A stretch of DNA of 26,063 nt from a virus. The stretch lies in the IMG/VR virus record IMGVR_UViG_3300021964_000447, positions 1-26,063 of that record. One strand, 5' to 3'. Of this stretch, positions 14,036 to 21,168 are shown one piece after another. Each line of letters starts with the position of its first letter. The first letter of the stretch is position 1. The notes beneath the pieces are model-generated. The model worked only from the letters and a program-made list of their open reading frames with translations. It did no database searches and was not told where the DNA came from. The translations under genes and the position numbers were made by a program.

Positions 14036-14238
14036 TATTCTTCTTCTCCCTCTGATTCTATTGTACGGACTTCAAACTTCCCTACAAGAATCTTCTTCTC
14101 AACGTCCTTCCACTTGTCGAATCCTAGCTTGATATTTTTATCAAACAGGTTGGAATACATTTGTTGAGCTTTTGCTTCCGTGTCAGCTTCTACCTCGAAG
14201 TCAACTTGGAATGATTCACTAAATTTATATATAGCCAT
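14035..14238 (-). CDS. Small acidic accessory protein (67 residues)
   Basis: Start placed at ATG 14238 (MAIYKFSESFQVDFEVEADT), preceded by AAAAAAGGAGAAACAA. The frame runs eight codons upstream to a GTG, but those codons lie in the leader (ATGAGTGAAATTAAAAAAGG). The protein is acidic, alpha-beta in pattern (FQVDFEVEADTEAKAQQMYSNLF), and ends EGEEE. It begins the chain of six small genes and is driven by the promoter at 14266-14301. No family recognised. Confidence 0.65.
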   Translation of the reverse strand: MAIYKFSESFQVDFEVEADTEAKAQQMYSNLFDKNIKLGFDKWKDVEKKILVGKFEVRTIESEGEEE

Positions 14239-14265
14239 TTGTTTCTCCTTTTTTAATTTCACTCA

Positions 14266-14301
14266 TAGAGAGACCTTAATCGAAGATTCATAGTTTGTCA
14301 A
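14266..14301 (-). promoter_or_regulatory. Promoter with imperfect palindromic operator, copy 3
   Basis: Minus strand TTGACA (14301-14296, consensus -35), a 17-base spacer and TAAGGT (14278-14273). The spacer contains GAATCTTCGATTA (14289-14277), one base off the TAATCNNNGATTA palindrome. The leader ATGAGTGAAATTAAAAAAGGAG starts nearby. It is divergent from the plus-strand promoter at 14330-14364. Confidence 0.55.
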
Positions 14302-14329
14302 ATCTTAAATTATATTTCTTTATTTCGTG

Positions 14330-14364
14330 TTGCATAAGATTTCATACCTGCTAATCTTAGATTA
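14330..14364 (+). promoter_or_regulatory. Promoter and palindromic operator, TAATCNNNGATTA copy 4
   Basis: TTGCAT (14330-14335), a 16-base spacer and TAATCT (14352-14357), with the perfect palindrome TAATCTTAGATTA (14352-14364). The seventh base after the -10 is the A of ATGAATGAAAC. It has the same spacing as the promoter at 13064-13098. It drives the plus-strand cassette 14391-15133. Confidence 0.75.
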
Positions 14365-14390
14365 TGAATGAAACAAATAAAGGAAATAAA

Positions 14391-14984
14391 ATGGAACCTA
14401 AAAGATTAGAAACAAAATTAGAACGTAAAACTACAATTATGAAGAATCACGAATTGATTAAACTTTTTTCTAAAACAAAAAGTTTTGCTGACGTTATTAA
14501 AGAACTTAATAAAGCAGAATTATTTTTAGATTTAGATTCAGAAAATAAATTAGTGTCATCAACAGACTGGCAAAAAAGTTGGCATACAGACGATAATCAG
14601 ACTTTTGAATTTATGTCTCATCACGCAAGTTTTACATTTACACATAAAGACGGTCACACTATTAATTTTGAAGTTTCTTTAAGAAGTAAATTTAAGTTAA
14701 GTCAAAAAGGCTCTTATGACAATTTAGATGTTTTATTTGCTAAGAAAATGATTCCATTGTCATTAGATTATAATTCAGATACACTCAAAGCAAATTACAA
14801 TGGTGGTAGTGTATTTGTTTCAAGTCCTCATTATTACAATGATGAACTTATTAGCAAAGGTCATAATGACTCTATTGAAGGTGGCTTTGCAACAATCATT
14901 AAATGTCTAACAAGTGATGAATATTCAAATAAACATATTGGTCTTTATCATCATTTAACAAATAATAGAAACGGAGAAAAATAA
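14391..14984 (+). CDS. Plus-strand accessory protein (197 residues)
   Basis: Start placed at ATG 14391 (MEPKRLETKLERKTT), preceded by AAAGGAAATAAA; the nine codons before it (MNETNKGNK) lie in the conserved leader. The protein is Lys/Ser/Asn/His rich with a central block SWHTDDNQTFEFMSHHASFTF and GHTINFEVSLRSKFK, probably beta-sheet. It has no Cys motif; the only Cys is near residue 178. It reads against the surrounding late operon and sits between divergent and convergent regulatory signals. Function unknown. Confidence 0.68.
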   Translation: MEPKRLETKLERKTTIMKNHELIKLFSKTKSFADVIKELNKAELFLDLDSENKLVSSTDWQKSWHTDDNQTFEFMSHHASFTFTHKDGHTINFEVSLRSKFKLSQKGSYDNLDVLFAKKMIPLSLDYNSDTLKANYNGGSVFVSSPHYYNDELISKGHNDSIEGGFATIIKCLTSDEYSNKHIGLYHHLTNNRNGEK

Positions 14985-15133
14985 TGCAAGACCAAATAGC
15001 TAGTCATCTAATAGCGATTACAAAAGATGTATTCGGCATAAACTATCAAGACCAGTTTCAACAATTAGGTCAGATGTCTAAATTCATAAAAGAGTTAGAC
15101 AAAGAGTTTGATGTAAAATATAAAGCCGAATAG
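14984..15133 (+). CDS. 49-residue peptide downstream of the plus-strand accessory gene
   Basis: ATG 14984 overlaps the previous stop as TAATG and follows CGGAGAAAAA. It encodes MQDQIASHLIAITKDVFGIN and continues YQDQFQQLGQMSKFIKELDK, then EFDVKYKAE. Helical, acidic and basic in turn, no Cys. It ends 26 bases before a strong terminator. It is the second gene of the plus-strand cassette; no family recognised. Confidence 0.6.
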   Translation: MQDQIASHLIAITKDVFGINYQDQFQQLGQMSKFIKELDKEFDVKYKAE

Positions 15134-15155
15134 TTCACGCTTAATCGAGACTCGG

Positions 15156-15184
15156 AAGCCCACCGTTCATTCGGTGGGTTTTTC
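15156..15184 (+). terminator. Intrinsic terminator of the plus-strand cassette
   Basis: CCCACCG (15159-15165), loop TTCATT, CGGTGGG (15172-15178), then TTTTTC. The stem can extend by two A-U pairs on the outer side. The minus strand has no U-run after the stem, so it acts on the plus-strand cassette and protects the convergent MuF gene (ending 15218). Confidence 0.85.
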
Positions 15185-15217
15185 GTTTGAAAAAAATTTT
15201 TGTGCTTACCGACTTCT

Positions 15218-16804
15218 TTAGCCGTTGGGACTTGCCTCACGATAAATTACGTTGCACCGACAGTTGATTGTTTCTTTGGCAGATAGGTTTGGTGCTTTTG
15301 GATATTCGGCTCTCTCTCCACCAACAACAAATAATTCGTTCTGCCCTACAACTTGTCCGTCTGCTTGAATGTGTGTGTCTCTTGAATTGTTGAATTGTGT
15401 CTGCCACTCTTTGACGGTAATCAATCCTGATTTCTGTACTGCGTCATATTGTCCAAATTGTGCCAACGCACCACCTTCTGTTCTTGCAATCGTAGAAGCT
15501 CTACCCATAAACTTTTTCGGTAAGGCGTTCTCGACTTGTCCAGTAATGTACTCATACATTGTGTCTCCACTCAGACCAAGCTCGACTGCTTCGTCAATAC
15601 TTTTTCTGATTGTTCTGTTCAAGGTTGCCTTTGTGGTTTTAGCTAAGTCAGGTAAAACAGAATCGAGTCTCTGATTAACAAACGCAACTGCTTGTCGGTT
15701 GTATCTTGTTCTAGGAATTGGAGACTGGGCAGTCGGAATTATTCCACCACCACGAGTTCGTATTGGATAGAAACCTTCGTTGACTACTTGACTACGATTT
15801 TTCTTCCTAGCCTTGTAATCGTACAAGTCCGTGTCCTCGACTTCGGAATATCCTTTAAGAGTTTCAGGTAAGAGAATACCAAACTGGAATAAGTTAAAGT
15901 CATACACCTCAGATAAGTACACATCATACAAGTCAACCTTCCAATCGTTTGTTGTGTCATCAATTAACTTATTCAGAATCGGTGATTGTCCATTCAAAAT
16001 GGAATTTTTGTACGCACGGTTATCTCTCCCTCGCCTCATACTTCTCGTGATTTTCTGATTCTGACTACGCAACAGACCGAAGAAGTAATCCGTGTACCAC
16101 TTCTCCCAGTTCCGTAACATAGCGTCATAGTTCCGATAGATACCTTGCTTGACTTCTACTGAACTGAGACGATTGTACCTGTACTCTGCTTCCTGTTCTG
16201 TTCTGAGCTTATGTCTCCGTACCAGTTCTGACGCAGTACTCTGTTTCTCATCTCTCTTGTTCATAGCTCTTACTAACTTCTCACTCCACGTCCGTCCACT
16301 ACTGCCACCCCATAGCTTCCACGCTATCCAACCGTTAGTCGCTCTATCAGTTCGTCCTGCTATGTAGTCTCTATGGGCTTGGCTAGTTAAGTCTCCTTCG
16401 TGTCTAGGGAAGTACTTAGCTATGTGCCTTACCTTCTCAGGCGAGGCTTTTGTATTGGAGACAAGATAGCGAGCCGTTGCTAATCCAACGCTTGTACCAC
16501 CTCGACCAAACTTCTTGCGTAGTGCCAGTCCTTGCTCGGCTTGTCTCTTAACTCCTTTAGGTATCGAGAAATTCAGGTCATCGTATTTTCCTTTTTTAAG
16601 GTTTCCGTTTACGCCTGTGTCTATCTCTCCGACCATTTCCAACTCCCCTGTATCAGTATCTAAATTAGACTGAAACTGTATCGTAGACGATACACTAGAA
16701 CTATCCTTACTACTCTCTATCTCTGTATCTACCGTATATGCAGTAGGAGTAGAATTTATTGCGAGGTTTTTATCCTTCAGAGTCATAGGCTTCATTGTTG
16801 TCAA
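15218..16804 (-). CDS. MuF/SPP1 gp7-like head morphogenesis protein with N-terminal extra domain
   Basis: 528 residues. Around 85-190 lies an extra domain, with SIPKGVKRQAEQGLALRKKF and GRGGTSVGLATARYL, then 'KYFPRHEGDLTSQAHRDYIAGR' and WKLWGGSSGRTWSEKL. The MuF domain is in the last ~130 residues: 'GRASTIARTEGGALAQFGQYD' and 'WQTQFNNSRDTHIQADGQVV', ending 'SAKETINCRCNVIYREA'. This minor head protein is packed near the portal. The frame starts with TTG 16804, overlapping the portal by 35 bases; ATG 16795 or 16786 are alternatives, but only TTG has a GAAGG five bases upstream. The N-terminal module is found in other phage head proteins. Confidence 0.88.
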   Translation of the reverse strand: MTTMKPMTLKDKNLAINSTPTAYTVDTEIESSKDSSSVSSTIQFQSNLDTDTGELEMVGEIDTGVNGNLKKGKYDDLNFSIPKGVKRQAEQGLALRKKFGRGGTSVGLATARYLVSNTKASPEKVRHIAKYFPRHEGDLTSQAHRDYIAGRTDRATNGWIAWKLWGGSSGRTWSEKLVRAMNKRDEKQSTASELVRRHKLRTEQEAEYRYNRLSSVEVKQGIYRNYDAMLRNWEKWYTDYFFGLLRSQNQKITRSMRRGRDNRAYKNSILNGQSPILNKLIDDTTNDWKVDLYDVYLSEVYDFNLFQFGILLPETLKGYSEVEDTDLYDYKARKKNRSQVVNEGFYPIRTRGGGIIPTAQSPIPRTRYNRQAVAFVNQRLDSVLPDLAKTTKATLNRTIRKSIDEAVELGLSGDTMYEYITGQVENALPKKFMGRASTIARTEGGALAQFGQYDAVQKSGLITVKEWQTQFNNSRDTHIQADGQVVGQNELFVVGGERAEYPKAPNLSAKETINCRCNVIYREASPNG

Positions 16805-18449
16805 CTAAACCTTCGTACACTTCGTGTGTTGCACAAGGCATATATATTGTATTACCATTGTCGTCCATACTATGTGTACCTTCACAACCTAACTCTTTAG
16901 CTCTTGCTTGAGCTTCTTCTTCTGTTGTATATTGGTCTGTTGCAACAACGCCCTTATCACTACCCTTAAATCTCTCTATCTGTCTGAGTCGTATCTCTGC
17001 TAACTCTTTAGTAGGGTAACAACCCATATTGCGACCTGTCTCCTCTGTTATGACACAGTACTCTCCGTCTATCTCCTCAACTACCTTTAATTCAGCAGAT
17101 TGCATACTTGCAAGGCTTATAGCTTCAGGTACGACATCAGACTGTTCTTCTTGTTGTATTGAAGCAGGTTGATAGTCTTGAAGCATATTGGCAGGAATAG
17201 TTACTTTACCTTCAGGAAGTAAATAGACATCTTGCTCAGGTGTAGTAGGTAAGCCAATGCTTTGTCTTGCTTCAGCGATTGTAACCCAACCACCTGTGAC
17301 TGCTAAGTTCATTCTCTCATAAATCTCATTTGTATCTGTTTGTAAAGCTCTAACGTCTGTGTAATCGTATCTAGCTTCTAAGTTACTTGAGTTAGGGTAA
17401 TCTACTTTAAGTATCTGATGTGTTATCTCTTGCGACACCATATCCCATAAAGGTATGAGCTTTTGTTCTGTAAAGAACTCTCGCAAGGTCTTAGCATTCG
17501 AGTATGTTGCGTATTTCAATCCCACTTCGAGACCTGCGATTATTGACGGCACGCCTAAAACAGAAGATACACGAGACTCGAATGACTCTCTTAAGTCTCC
17601 AATCTCTAAGTCTTTAGGACTAAATGCTAACTTCTCTACATTCACGCCACCTGATAGTACTAAAGGTTTACCTTTGTTCTGACCACCAGTCTTACGTTGG
17701 AATGCTTTGGAGATAGCTTCTCCTTCTTCTTCTGTTAAGCCATACTCATCTTTTGGTGTAATCATAAAGCTAGGGACACCCATATTAGCGAGGATTGATG
17801 TAGCCATTTGTCCTGCACTCTCATCTCCATAAATCTCTCTTAGTAATGTTCTAACTGGCGAGAAACCTTGTCTATGGTTTGAAGGGTCTAGTCCAAGTCT
17901 AAAGTGTGCAACCATATCTCTATCAAGCAATACTTTTTCGTTTTTAACTTGGTATTCATAATGCGAGATTAAAGTCTCATCATTACCTTTAACAGTTACA
18001 TTCTCAGGCATAAGAGGATAAAGTGCGACCAACTGACCTGCTTCATTCTTTTGTTTAAGTAAATAAGCGTCTCCTGATATGTGCATTGATTGTACTAAGT
18101 AGTTTTGTACAACATCTCCTGACATATAAGGATTAGGTCTTTTGAAAAGCATTGTGAGTTGATGATTAGGAAGGACATCTAATTCTCCTACTTCGTTTCT
18201 TACATAAACTTTAAGTTCTGCTTCTCCGAATGCAGTTCCAAGAACTGATAAGCAAGAAACAACAGCACTATTTGAAGCACCATTACCAAGTCCACCTACA
18301 TCAAATTGTCCTGCGTTACTTTGATAACCCTGAATGAAGTTAGTGTTGTTATTGTTAATACCTTGTCTAAAAAAATTATATCCTGTACTTCTCTTTGTCT
18401 CAGGTGTTTGTCCAAAGAATACTTCTCTGAAACTTCTTCTCTCTACCAT
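16770..18449 (-). CDS. Portal protein (HK97 family) with C-terminal Cys-containing modules
   Basis: 559 residues. Residues ~50-420 form the HK97-type portal: 'NSAVVSCLSVLGTAFGEAEL', HISGDAYLLKQKNEAGQLVA, LYPLMPENV, then 'AHFRLGLDPSNHRQGFSPV' and 'FESRVSSVLGVPSIIAGLEV'. The last ~120 residues are an unusual extension with two repeated module types. One is YCVITEETGRNMGCYPTKE; the other is TTEEEAQARAKELGCEGTHS, followed by MPCATHEVYE. Start at ATG 18449 follows GAAGGAAAAGTAA. The extension overlaps the MuF gene start by 35 bases. Ring-forming DNA gateway of the head. Confidence 0.93.
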   Translation of the reverse strand: MVERRSFREVFFGQTPETKRSTGYNFFRQGINNNNTNFIQGYQSNAGQFDVGGLGNGASNSAVVSCLSVLGTAFGEAELKVYVRNEVGELDVLPNHQLTMLFKRPNPYMSGDVVQNYLVQSMHISGDAYLLKQKNEAGQLVALYPLMPENVTVKGNDETLISHYEYQVKNEKVLLDRDMVAHFRLGLDPSNHRQGFSPVRTLLREIYGDESAGQMATSILANMGVPSFMITPKDEYGLTEEEGEAISKAFQRKTGGQNKGKPLVLSGGVNVEKLAFSPKDLEIGDLRESFESRVSSVLGVPSIIAGLEVGLKYATYSNAKTLREFFTEQKLIPLWDMVSQEITHQILKVDYPNSSNLEARYDYTDVRALQTDTNEIYERMNLAVTGGWVTIAEARQSIGLPTTPEQDVYLLPEGKVTIPANMLQDYQPASIQQEEQSDVVPEAISLASMQSAELKVVEEIDGEYCVITEETGRNMGCYPTKELAEIRLRQIERFKGSDKGVVATDQYTTEEEAQARAKELGCEGTHSMDDNGNTIYMPCATHEVYEGLVDNNEAYDSEG

Positions 18450-18467
18450 TTACTTTTCCTTCTTTGC

Positions 18468-18521
18468 GAGCATTTGAGTAGTAATGGACGCAACCCTTAT
18501 CGGCACTACTACTCTATGCTC
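18468..18521 (-). promoter_or_regulatory. Long RNA hairpin between large terminase and portal
   Basis: Arms GAGCAT (18468-18473) and ATGCTC (18516-18521); inner arms AGTAGTAATG (18477-18486) and CACTACTACT (18504-18513). There are short internal loops and a 17-base loop. The one weak inner pair is A-C on the plus strand but G-U on the minus strand, so the fold fits a minus-strand transcript, i.e. the mRNA. No U-tract follows. It may control portal expression or be part of a processing site. Confidence 0.5.
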
Positions 18522-18538
18522 TTTTATCTTAACTTAAT

Positions 18539-19804
18539 TTACAAAACTTTTATACTTTTGCGTACTTTTGATTCTATTACTGCGTATGCCAAAGAGTCAA
18601 CTATGTCGTCATGCTCGGCTTCGGGAAACCTTAGCAACTCTGTTTGTACATCAGCAAACCACGTTGAGTTCTTAGGGAAAAATATGTCGCCTGACTCCAT
18701 ACGAGCTATTAATGGATAAGCACGAGAAATCTTATCTCTGTCAGCTTTAAGCGACTTTACAACCAACCCTTCTCTTTTAGCCATTTGAATAAACGCCAAC
18801 TGGTAACCTGCTCGCTCAATCCCGACATACGCCAAGTCAAACTGTTCCACTTTTCTTTGTAGTAAGGGCAGTAAATCAGGTGCTTCCAATCTTCTTCGGT
18901 CAATGTCCAATATGAGAATCTTGCCTTCAGGTGTGATTGCCACCGAAGTAATAACTGTGAAGTCAGCACTTTGCTTAGTTGAAGTTGCAAGGTCAACAGT
19001 TGCATATCTACGGCAGTCCTCAAGCCTGCACTCTTTATCCTTATATTTGTAAACAATTTCTGTAAATTCGTTTTTATCATTATCAATTCCTATTCTTTCT
19101 TCTATTTTGTAGTGGTCAAACCAATCGGCTTTAAATAAACCACCACTAGCTTCTATAAATTGAGCTTCGTACTCTTGAGCATATAAAAAACTTCCTATTT
19201 CTTGTTTTGCCATTTCTAACTCGGCAGGGTCAATAATTGGGTTTGTTATTGTCGGATATGTAAATCTGACCCAGTCATCAAGCATATTTGCTTCTGAATA
19301 CAATTTCTCAAAAAAGTTATATCCTTTTGGCGTGCTTATAAAAAATGCACTACCTTTTTTTTCTGTTAGGGCAGGTCGGATAACTTCTGCCCAAGTTTGT
19401 GGCTTCATAAAGGCACACTCGTCTAAAACAACAAAGTCAAGACCTGCACCTCTTAATTTCATAGGGTCATCTGCTGACCTTACTTGTACTGAGCCACCAG
19501 TAGCAGTAACTATTGTTCGTTCTGCTTCTTTTACTTTGATACCATATTCGATACCAATACTTCTTAAATCTGCCCACGCTTCATTAGTCATAGAGTAAGA
19601 AGGTGCAATCCACCAAGCTCTCTTGCCTTCCCAAGCGTATTTTAGACAAAGCCAAACGCCTAGTTTAGTTTTACCCCAACGCCTACCTGCTGATAGAACA
19701 GTAAACCTTTTCATATTCTTTACAACTTCCATTTGTGCTGAGTGTAAAGGTGGTAACTGAATATCTAAGCCTGATAAGACATCATTATCTAAAGCTGATT
19801 GCAT
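18539..19804 (-). CDS. Terminase large subunit
   Basis: 421 residues. The ATPase is in the first half: Walker A AGRRWGKTK (Gly40-Thr46), Walker B LDFVVLDE (Asp128, Glu129) and the coupling motif STPKG (157-161). The RNase H-like nuclease is in the second half, with Asp271 in YATVDLATS, Glu330 in AYVGIERAGY and Asp399/400 in AEHDDIVDSLAY as likely metal ligands. It drives DNA packaging and cuts concatemers. Start chosen at ATG 19804, preceded by CAGGAGTAAT. The length is typical. The type (cos or pac) cannot be told. Confidence 0.95.
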   Translation of the reverse strand: MQSALDNDVLSGLDIQLPPLHSAQMEVVKNMKRFTVLSAGRRWGKTKLGVWLCLKYAWEGKRAWWIAPSYSMTNEAWADLRSIGIEYGIKVKEAERTIVTATGGSVQVRSADDPMKLRGAGLDFVVLDECAFMKPQTWAEVIRPALTEKKGSAFFISTPKGYNFFEKLYSEANMLDDWVRFTYPTITNPIIDPAELEMAKQEIGSFLYAQEYEAQFIEASGGLFKADWFDHYKIEERIGIDNDKNEFTEIVYKYKDKECRLEDCRRYATVDLATSTKQSADFTVITSVAITPEGKILILDIDRRRLEAPDLLPLLQRKVEQFDLAYVGIERAGYQLAFIQMAKREGLVVKSLKADRDKISRAYPLIARMESGDIFFPKNSTWFADVQTELLRFPEAEHDDIVDSLAYAVIESKVRKSIKVL

Positions 19805-19805
19805 A

Positions 19806-20048
19806 TTACTCCTGAGTTTTGTACCAAGTAATAAATGTTTCCAATGCTTTTGATGATATTGGAAGTGAACTATACATCAGTCCCATATCTGTAATCATTG
19901 GAATAAATACTACGGCAGGTATTTCAAAATCAACCAACTCCTCAAGAATTGGGTCATCTAAATCTTCATTAATTTCTAATGCGTCAATGTAAAGATTATT
20001 AAATTCTATAATCTCAGCAAACGATTGGTTTATATCTTCATTCTCCAT
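19806..20048 (-). CDS. Small acidic protein between terminase genes
   Basis: 80 residues starting MENEDINQSFAEIIEFNNLY. Very acidic (EINEDLDDPILEELVDFEIP), with one hydrophobic helix region IPAVVFIPMITDMGLMYS that may be buried rather than membrane-spanning. Its start overlaps the small terminase stop by 11 bases and follows AAAAGGATTAGACA; it ends one base before the large terminase start. Wedged between the two terminase subunits, it could be an accessory factor of packaging, but no known family is recognised. Confidence 0.65.
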   Translation of the reverse strand: MENEDINQSFAEIIEFNNLYIDALEINEDLDDPILEELVDFEIPAVVFIPMITDMGLMYSSLPISSKALETFITWYKTQE

Positions 20049-20487
20049 TGTCTAATCCTTTTGGCTCTACTATTTCGCCTTCTATAAATTCTTCTTCTTG
20101 AGCTTTGTCTAGTAAGTTACCGTCTGCCCAACGCAGTCTAACTTGTTGGTTGTCTTGATTTTCAATGGCAACTGTATCTCTTTTACCAAATAAGTGTGGG
20201 TATCTTCGCTCTAAGTACCAAGCGTCTGCTTGCCAAGAGCCACTCTCTCCTGCTTCCTCTATTCTTCTTATCCTACGTTCAATAGCTTTAGCTTCTGCAA
20301 TCTGTATTTTTTTCCATACTTGGTCGTAAGGTGTTATGCCTTGCTGACCTTTTCTTTTCCATTCGTGAAGTGTTGATGTGCCTATGCCTACTGATTGGCA
20401 AGCGAGGTTAACATACATTCCTGTTGCGATTGAATCACAAAGGGCTTGTACTAAGTCGTCATTATGAGCGAGTGTTTCTTTTGGCAT
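20038..20487 (-). CDS. Terminase small subunit
   Basis: 149 residues. The N-terminal helix-turn-helix region runs LVQALCDSIATGMYVNLACQ, then SVGIGTSTLHEWKRKGQQG (~10-50), the typical DNA-binding part of small terminases. A helical region follows with AEAKAIERRIRRIEEAGESGSWQADAWYLERRYPHLFG (oligomerisation, 'W-x-A-x-A-W-x-L-E-R-(R/K)-x-P'), and a short acidic tail. It binds the packaging start and stimulates the large subunit. The large subunit lies downstream, with one small gene between. There is no good Shine-Dalgarno at ATG 20487, so the start is the least certain part. Confidence 0.9.
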   Translation of the reverse strand: MPKETLAHNDDLVQALCDSIATGMYVNLACQSVGIGTSTLHEWKRKGQQGITPYDQVWKKIQIAEAKAIERRIRRIEEAGESGSWQADAWYLERRYPHLFGKRDTVAIENQDNQQVRLRWADGNLLDKAQEEEFIEGEIVEPKGLDNGE

Positions 20488-20504
20488 TATGCACCCATAA
20501 TAGC

Positions 20505-20530
20505 AAAGTCGGTCTCAAAAGAAACCGACC
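20505..20530 (-). terminator. Hairpin terminator after the 169-residue accessory gene
   Basis: GTCGGTTTC (20529-20521, minus strand), loop TTTT, GAGACCGAC (20516-20508), then TTTGC. Nine pairs with one G-U wobble. The U-run is short (TTT), so termination is partial or weak. It lies between the accessory gene ending 20545 and the small terminase start 20487. Confidence 0.6.
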
Positions 20531-20544
20531 TGTAAGATTTGTTA

Positions 20545-21054
20545 TTAAGAAATTATCTCTCTCCAAGATTTAGTAAATTTCTTCCATTCTTTATATTCAT
20601 TAGATGTAAATTCATTTCTAAATTCATTCCAATCATTATGATATTCTTTACTATCAAATCCTAATTGTAAAAATCTATGCTCATTATTTTTTAGGATTAC
20701 TTTGTTACCATTTAGAAAAGCACCTTTTTTAACTTGAACTATTACATAAGCAATTTTATTTTCTTTTTCTAATTCAACATAGTAATAATCTTTTAGTTGT
20801 TTTTCCATACCAAGTTGAATTCCTTGACCAAAATCTGTAACATTTAAAAATATTTTTTCTTCGTTGTCAATGTCATCATTGCTTCCGATAAGCAAACCTC
20901 TTAAAGCAACAAATTCATTTTTTACTTCTTCTTTTAAATTTAATGTTTCAAATAATTCACAAGTGTTTGTAACTTTGTAACCAAGTTCTTGAAGTTCTTT
21001 TAGAACTTTAACTTTGTTGATATTAAATTCTGTGTTGGTCTTTGTTTCATTCAT
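20545..21054 (-). CDS. Accessory protein of unknown function (169 residues)
   Basis: Starts MNETKTNTEFNINKVKVLKE at the ATG of the leader (ATGAATGAAACAAAG), the only in-frame start before the first residues. No Shine-Dalgarno is seen, so an almost leaderless start is likely. Charged and alpha-beta in composition: KVLKELQELGYKVTNTCELF, then 'FLNVTDFGQGIQLGMEKQLK', and a C-terminal helix DSKEYHNDWNEFRNEF. One Cys only. It sits between the replication gene and small terminase, with its own promoter, operator and terminator. Function not recognised. Confidence 0.7.
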   Translation of the reverse strand: MNETKTNTEFNINKVKVLKELQELGYKVTNTCELFETLNLKEEVKNEFVALRGLLIGSNDDIDNEEKIFLNVTDFGQGIQLGMEKQLKDYYYVELEKENKIAYVIVQVKKGAFLNGNKVILKNNEHRFLQLGFDSKEYHNDWNEFRNEFTSNEYKEWKKFTKSWREIIS

Positions 21055-21069
21055 ACTTATATTTAACTA

Positions 21070-21084
21070 TAATCTACGATTATA
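21070..21084 (-). promoter_or_regulatory. Palindromic operator with TATAAT -10, copy 5
   Basis: Minus strand TATAATCGTAGATTA: a consensus -10 box TATAAT (21084-21079) shares bases with the palindrome TAATCGTAGATTA (21082-21070). A TTGCAT element lies immediately upstream. The start ATGAATGAAAC of the 169-residue gene is 16 bases downstream. Confidence 0.7.
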
Positions 21085-21120
21085 TGCAAATTTAGTTAGT
21101 ATTTCTGCAACTAAAAATCC

Positions 21121-21140
21121 CAATGTTTATAGGCTTTTAT
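21121..21140. repeat. 20-base exact repeat, copy 2
   Basis: Same 20 bases as at 8852-8871, in the same orientation. On the minus strand the next bases are GGGATTTTT, which could close a hairpin (AAAAGCC with GGG/TTTT). To the right a run of A/T-only blocks (21141-21180) follows; it holds no gene and could melt easily. Confidence 0.7.
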
Positions 21141-21168
21141 AAATTTTTTTTATTTTTTTTGTAAATTT

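Noticed and set aside
17957-17969. Additional operator TAATGCGAGATTA inside the portal gene
   Set aside because: One mismatch in the conserved arm, within a coding region and without -10 box or gene start; probably chance.
18468-18521. tRNA-like gene
   Set aside because: The fold is a single long hairpin with no D, anticodon or T arms and no CCA end; kept as a hairpin only.
18306-18719. Plus-strand frame across portal start and terminase end
   Set aside because: Antisense to two certain genes and to the hairpin between them; no start signal.
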